Shown one piece after another: positions 38,161 to 41,268 of a stretch of 41,268 nucleotides of DNA; the first letter of the stretch is position 1; each line of letters begins with the position of its first letter. The DNA is from Candidatus Velthaea versatilis (GTDB lineage: Bacteria; Vulcanimicrobiota; Vulcanimicrobiia; Vulcanimicrobiales; Vulcanimicrobiaceae). A model generated the notes under the pieces. That model searched no databases and had not been told where the DNA came from. It saw only the letters and a list, made by a program, of their open reading frames with translations. The stretch is from the NCBI GenBank assembly GCA_003134035.1, contig PLAE01000182.1, positions 24,945 through 66,212 of the forward strand. Direction: 5' to 3'. The position numbers and the translations under genes are program-made.

Positions 38161-39167
38161 TCGTGCCGCCGCCGGCGTCCGGCGGCGCCGCGACCGAAGA
38201 CGAGCTCATTGCGAGCATCAGCGCGATCTGCGCGACCGCAGCTCCCCAAAAACTGGTGCTCGGCATCGGCGACGACGCCGCCGTCTGGCGGCCGTCACGC
38301 TCCAATCTCTCGGTCATCACGACCGACGCGCTGGTCGAAGACGTGCACTTCACGCTCGCCGCGATGTCGCCGCGCGACGTTGGCTGGCGCGCGCTGGCGG
38401 CCAACCTCTCCGATATCGCCGCGATGGGCGCGCGCCCGGTCCTCGCGACAATCGCCCTGGGCGTCAACGCGCGCAGCGACGCCGGCTGGATTCGCGAACT
38501 TTATGAAGGCATGGCGCTCTTGGCGCGCCGCAGCGGCTGCGCTCTGGCGGGCGGCGACGTCACCCGCTCGCCGGCGATCAGCATCGCGATCACCGTTGTC
38601 GGCGAGGTACGGCCCTCGAATCTCAAGCGCCGCAGCGGCGCCCGGCCGGGCGACGTTATCGCGCTGACGGCGCCGCTGGGGGCGAGCCGGGCCGGTCTGC
38701 GGCTGCTTACGGATCGGCCTGATCTAGCTGAAGAACCGCAATTTGCCGGCGTGCTGCGGGCCTTCCGGACCCCGGAGCCGCAGCTTGGGCCGGGGCGCTG
38801 GCTGGGTGCGTCGCGCAACGTCCATGCGCTCATGGACTCCTCCGATGGCTTGTCGACGGATGTAGCCCGGCTGTGCGCCGCATCGGGTGTGGGAGCGACG
38901 CTCGACGCGATTCCCGTGGACGTCACCGCGCGCGCCGTCGCCGAACGCTGCGGCGACGACCCCGAGGTCTACGCGCTCGACGGGGGCGAGGACTTCGCGC
39001 TCATCGCGGCGATTGCGGCGCACGCGTTCGGTTATCTTGCCGGGCGCTACGCGCTGCGCTTCGGCACGCCGTTGCTGCGAATCGGCCGGATCGAGGCCGA
39101 ACGCGGTCTACGACGCACGAACGGCAACGCGATCAAACCTGCTGGCTGGGACCACCTCGCCGGTTAA
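38157..39167 (+). CDS. thiL: Thiamine-monophosphate kinase
   Basis: ThiL phosphorylates thiamine monophosphate to thiamine diphosphate, the cofactor of transketolase among others. The 336-residue product has LGIGDDAAVW, TTDALVEDVHF, NLSDIAAMGARPV, CALAGGDVTRSP and LMDSSDGLSTDVARL, all characteristic of the family. The GTG start overlaps the rpe stop (GTGA). A short Pro/Ala-rich N-terminal extension precedes EDELIASI, the usual beginning. It is the last gene of the plus-strand run and meets the chemoreceptor gene tail to tail with a seven-base gap. Confidence 0.96.
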   Translation: MIVPPPASGGAATEDELIASISAICATAAPQKLVLGIGDDAAVWRPSRSNLSVITTDALVEDVHFTLAAMSPRDVGWRALAANLSDIAAMGARPVLATIALGVNARSDAGWIRELYEGMALLARRSGCALAGGDVTRSPAISIAITVVGEVRPSNLKRRSGARPGDVIALTAPLGASRAGLRLLTDRPDLAEEPQFAGVLRAFRTPEPQLGPGRWLGASRNVHALMDSSDGLSTDVARLCAASGVGATLDAIPVDVTARAVAERCGDDPEVYALDGGEDFALIAAIAAHAFGYLAGRYALRFGTPLLRIGRIEAERGLRRTNGNAIKPAGWDHLAG

Positions 39168-39174
39168 GCGGCGG

Positions 39175-41268
39175 CTACGCGGGCACGGGCTCGGCGTGCA
39201 TCGTCAGCGCTTCGCGCCGCGCGTCGAGAATGTAGGCCATGATCGATTCACGCATCGCGTCGGGCAGCGCCGTGAAAGAGATATGGTGGAGCGCCGTTCC
39301 TTCGTGATTTTGTTCGGCAACATTTCGACCGAGCGCCTCGATCGTCTCGCCGGTTGGAAGAGCGAAGCGTATCGTCAGTGCGGCGTTCAGCGGCAGCTGC
39401 TCATCACTGGTGAAGCACATGCCGCCACCCCCAAGATCGCGCGCTTGGCCTTGCTTCATTGCCTGGCTGCCTTCGATGCTGAACGCGATGGGGAGACTCA
39501 TGCGGAAACGTGGAAACTTTCGCATCTGGATCGCTGCGGCCGTCTCCGCCGCTGCGTCACGCACCCGGAATCGACCGACGGCGTCGTTGAGATTTCCGGC
39601 GAGTGACGTCAGCGTCGCCGCGCTCTCGCTCAAACGCGTAAATTCGGTGATTTGATCGAGCACGGAGTCGCTCACGCGATTCGCACCAGTCGCCGTGTCT
39701 TCGGTTATGCGCCCGATCCGTTTGATCGCCGAGATCACCGCGTCCGTTCCTTTCTGAACGCCACCGATCGCAATGCTGCTGGCCTGCGCCGTCTGTGCGA
39801 CGGCAGTCGTCGTATCGCCGACCCGCGTGATGCTGGCAGCGATCTTTTCAATGGCTTGCTCAATCAAACGCGTTTGTGCATTCGTTTCGCTGACGTCTTT
39901 GACAATCTCGTCCAGCGACGTGCGCGCAAGCACGCCGAGCTCCGTCGTTCGTGAAACCGCACTGCTGCTGTCGAGCATCACCCCGCTTACGCCCTCGACC
40001 TGCACGCGCATCGATTGAACCTGACCGGAGATTTTCTTGGTTTCTGAAGCGACGCGCTCGGCGAGTTTACCGATTTCCATAGCGACGACGGCAAAACCAC
40101 GACCGTGCTGACCGGCGCGCGCGGCTTCGATTGCAGCGTTGAGGGCCAGGAGCTTGGTCTGTTCGGCGATGGCGGCAATCGCCGTTACAATATCGCCGAT
40201 CTTGTCGGACTGCGCCCGAAGCGCGACGATTTGTTCGGCACCACGGGCGGCGGCACCGCGAACTTCGTCCAAGCTCGCGATGCTTGCGGCGATCGCCTCG
40301 CTGCCGTCACAGGCGGTTTGCGCGGCACGGTCCGCCGCCTTGGCGACGTTGCTTACGCTGCCTGAGGCGCGATCGAGATCCGTGCGCAGCAGATCGACGG
40401 CTTGCTGCAGTTCGGCGGCACCGTTCTGTTGCGCGACTTTGGCCGCGGAAAGATCTCGCACATGGAGATTAAAGTCTCCGAGTTCGCTTTCGATTTCCAC
40501 CGTGGCCGAACGCTGATCGCCCGTTCCGGTTACGACGCTCGAAATGGTATCCGCGATGTCGGAACTGCCCGCGCTGATGTGGACCGTCGATTCGACGACG
40601 TGCGCCGAACTTTCGGTGATTCGAGCGGCGCCGCTGACGACCACCTCGACGAGCCGCCGAAGATCGTCGACCATGAACTCGAAGGCTCGTCCCAAGCCGT
40701 CCTGGGTTCCGCGGGAAAGCTGCGTGCTTCGCAAGTCGCCGCCGGCCACTGCCTCCGCGGCGAGCGCCACGCGATTGAGATTTTGGGCCATCTCCCGGAA
40801 TGTCGCCGACAGCGTGCCCAACTCGTCCTGACCGGCCGGCGGCAAATCCGCCTCGACGTCGATCGCTCCGGCAGCAATCTTGCGCGCGGCCTTTGTAAGC
40901 ATCGCGAGTCCGCGTTCGAGCGGCCTGGCGACCAGAATGAGCACGCCGATGAGCACGCAGAAAACCACAACGGCTATGATGCCGATGTGCAGCGTCATGC
41001 CGGCGATCGCCGACTCTAAATCGACAAGCGGGATCCCGGTAAAAACGATGCCGAGCGTGCGGCCAGCTTGGTCACGGACGATGTTATAGTCGGTCAGGAA
41101 AGGCGTCCCGAGGATCGGATTGATGCCGGCGAAGTGTCCCGTCTGCTGTATGCCGAGCAACGCCGGCCCCATGAGGTTTGTTCCGACGACTCGCTTGCCG
41201 TCACGCCTGATCGTCGTCGCCAAGCGTATGAAGCCGTCATGATCCGCGCCGAAGAACGTCGCATCCGC
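39175..41268 (-). CDS. Methyl-accepting chemotaxis protein with C-terminal PilZ domain (5' end outside the window)
   Basis: The frame runs off the right edge without a start. Visible order: the end of a periplasmic single Cache domain ([49 protein letters not shown]), a membrane helix ([20 protein letters not shown]), HAMP and a related linker helix, then the MCP signalling hairpin with [20 protein letters not shown] and [18 protein letters not shown], and a PilZ domain (about the last 115 residues). PilZ binds cyclic di-GMP through RxxxR and D/NxSxxG; here RKFPR is present, but the second motif reads DLGGGG, with Gly for Ser. The receptor would couple an extracellular ligand and possibly cyclic di-GMP to a CheA pathway. 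No che genes are in the window. Confidence 0.92.
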   Translation of the reverse strand, partial: ADATFFGADHDGFIRLATTIRRDGKRVVGTNLMGPALLGIQQTGHFAGINPILGTPFLTDYNIVRDQAGRTLGIVFTGIPLVDLESAIAGMTLHIGIIAVVVFCVLIGVLILVARPLERGLAMLTKAARKIAAGAIDVEADLPPAGQDELGTLSATFREMAQNLNRVALAAEAVAGGDLRSTQLSRGTQDGLGRAFEFMVDDLRRLVEVVVSGAARITESSAHVVESTVHISAGSSDIADTISSVVTGTGDQRSATVEIESELGDFNLHVRDLSAAKVAQQNGAAELQQAVDLLRTDLDRASGSVSNVAKAADRAAQTACDGSEAIAASIASLDEVRGAAARGAEQIVALRAQSDKIGDIVTAIAAIAEQTKLLALNAAIEAARAGQHGRGFAVVAMEIGKLAERVASETKKISGQVQSMRVQVEGVSGVMLDSSSAVSRTTELGVLARTSLDEIVKDVSETNAQTRLIEQAIEKIAASITRVGDTTTAVAQTAQASSIAIGGVQKGTDAVISAIKRIGRITEDTATGANRVSDSVLDQITEFTRLSESAATLTSLAGNLNDAVGRFRVRDAAAETAAAIQMRKFPRFRMSLPIAFSIEGSQAMKQGQARDLGGGGMCFTSDEQLPLNAALTIRFALPTGETIEALGRNVAEQNHEGTALHHISFTALPDAMRESIMAYILDARREALTMHAEPVPA

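Noticed and set aside
1-41268. CRISPR arrays, rRNA genes and insertion sequences
   Set aside because: No regularly spaced direct repeats, no rRNA-like conserved blocks and no transposase frames or terminal inverted repeats with target duplications were seen.

Overview
The window is a contiguous piece of a high-G+C bacterial chromosome. A TolC-type outer-membrane channel and an EmrA-type periplasmic adaptor indicate a two-membrane (diderm) cell. OpcA beside zwf/tal/tkt, a stand-alone PASTA protein and a PMT-type glycosyltransferase are more typical of Terrabacteria (cyanobacteria, actinobacteria and relatives). The mix would fit a lineage such as Eremiobacterota (WPS-2), but this is inference from gene content and codon use; no rRNA marker is present.

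Layout. (1) 1-5245: a divergent intergenic region with a strong promoter flanked by two matching operator palindromes, then a tightly overlapping operon: STAS/LolA-like fusion, TetR regulator, EmrA/HlyD adaptor and TolC-like channel. (2) 5248-12215, minus strand: an oxidative plus non-oxidative pentose-phosphate cluster in the order tkt, tal, zwf, opcA, pgl. (3) 12354-14322, plus strand: dapD and a class I/II aminotransferase, probably successive lysine/diaminopimelate steps, ending in an array of three hairpins. (4) 14460-23925: an accessory region. On the minus strand a subtilase overlaps an alpha/beta hydrolase, and further on there is a four-gene operon of unrecognised, leaderless, beta-rich proteins (called C, A, B and D here). 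An A+T-rich membrane-protein gene sits between the two groups on the plus strand. This is the best candidate for an undescribed system. (5) 24635-27703, minus strand: fluoride channel, Old Yellow Enzyme, glutamate formimidoyltransferase and a 38-residue coupled ORF, plus the decayed end of a VOC/glyoxalase gene on the plus strand. (6) 27701-39167: radA (minus), then on the plus strand cmk, plsC, ispH, a polyprenyl diphosphate synthase, a double GT-C glycosyltransferase, yebC, a PASTA protein, rpe and thiL, most of them overlapping by a few bases. (7) 39175 to the right edge: a Cache-HAMP-MCP-PilZ chemoreceptor, cut at its N terminus by the window.

How the parts work together. The tkt-tal-zwf-opcA-pgl block makes NADPH and pentose phosphates, and rpe at 37.5 kb supplies another enzyme of the same pathway. 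ispH and the prenyl synthase make polyprenyl diphosphates, the lipid carriers that GT-C/PMT enzymes such as the next gene use as polyprenyl-phosphate sugars. In the accessory region all six minus-strand proteins lack a signal peptide although several look like extracellular beta-sandwich or cysteine-containing proteins. That suggests an unusual export route or intracellular assembly with a dedicated protease and hydrolase.
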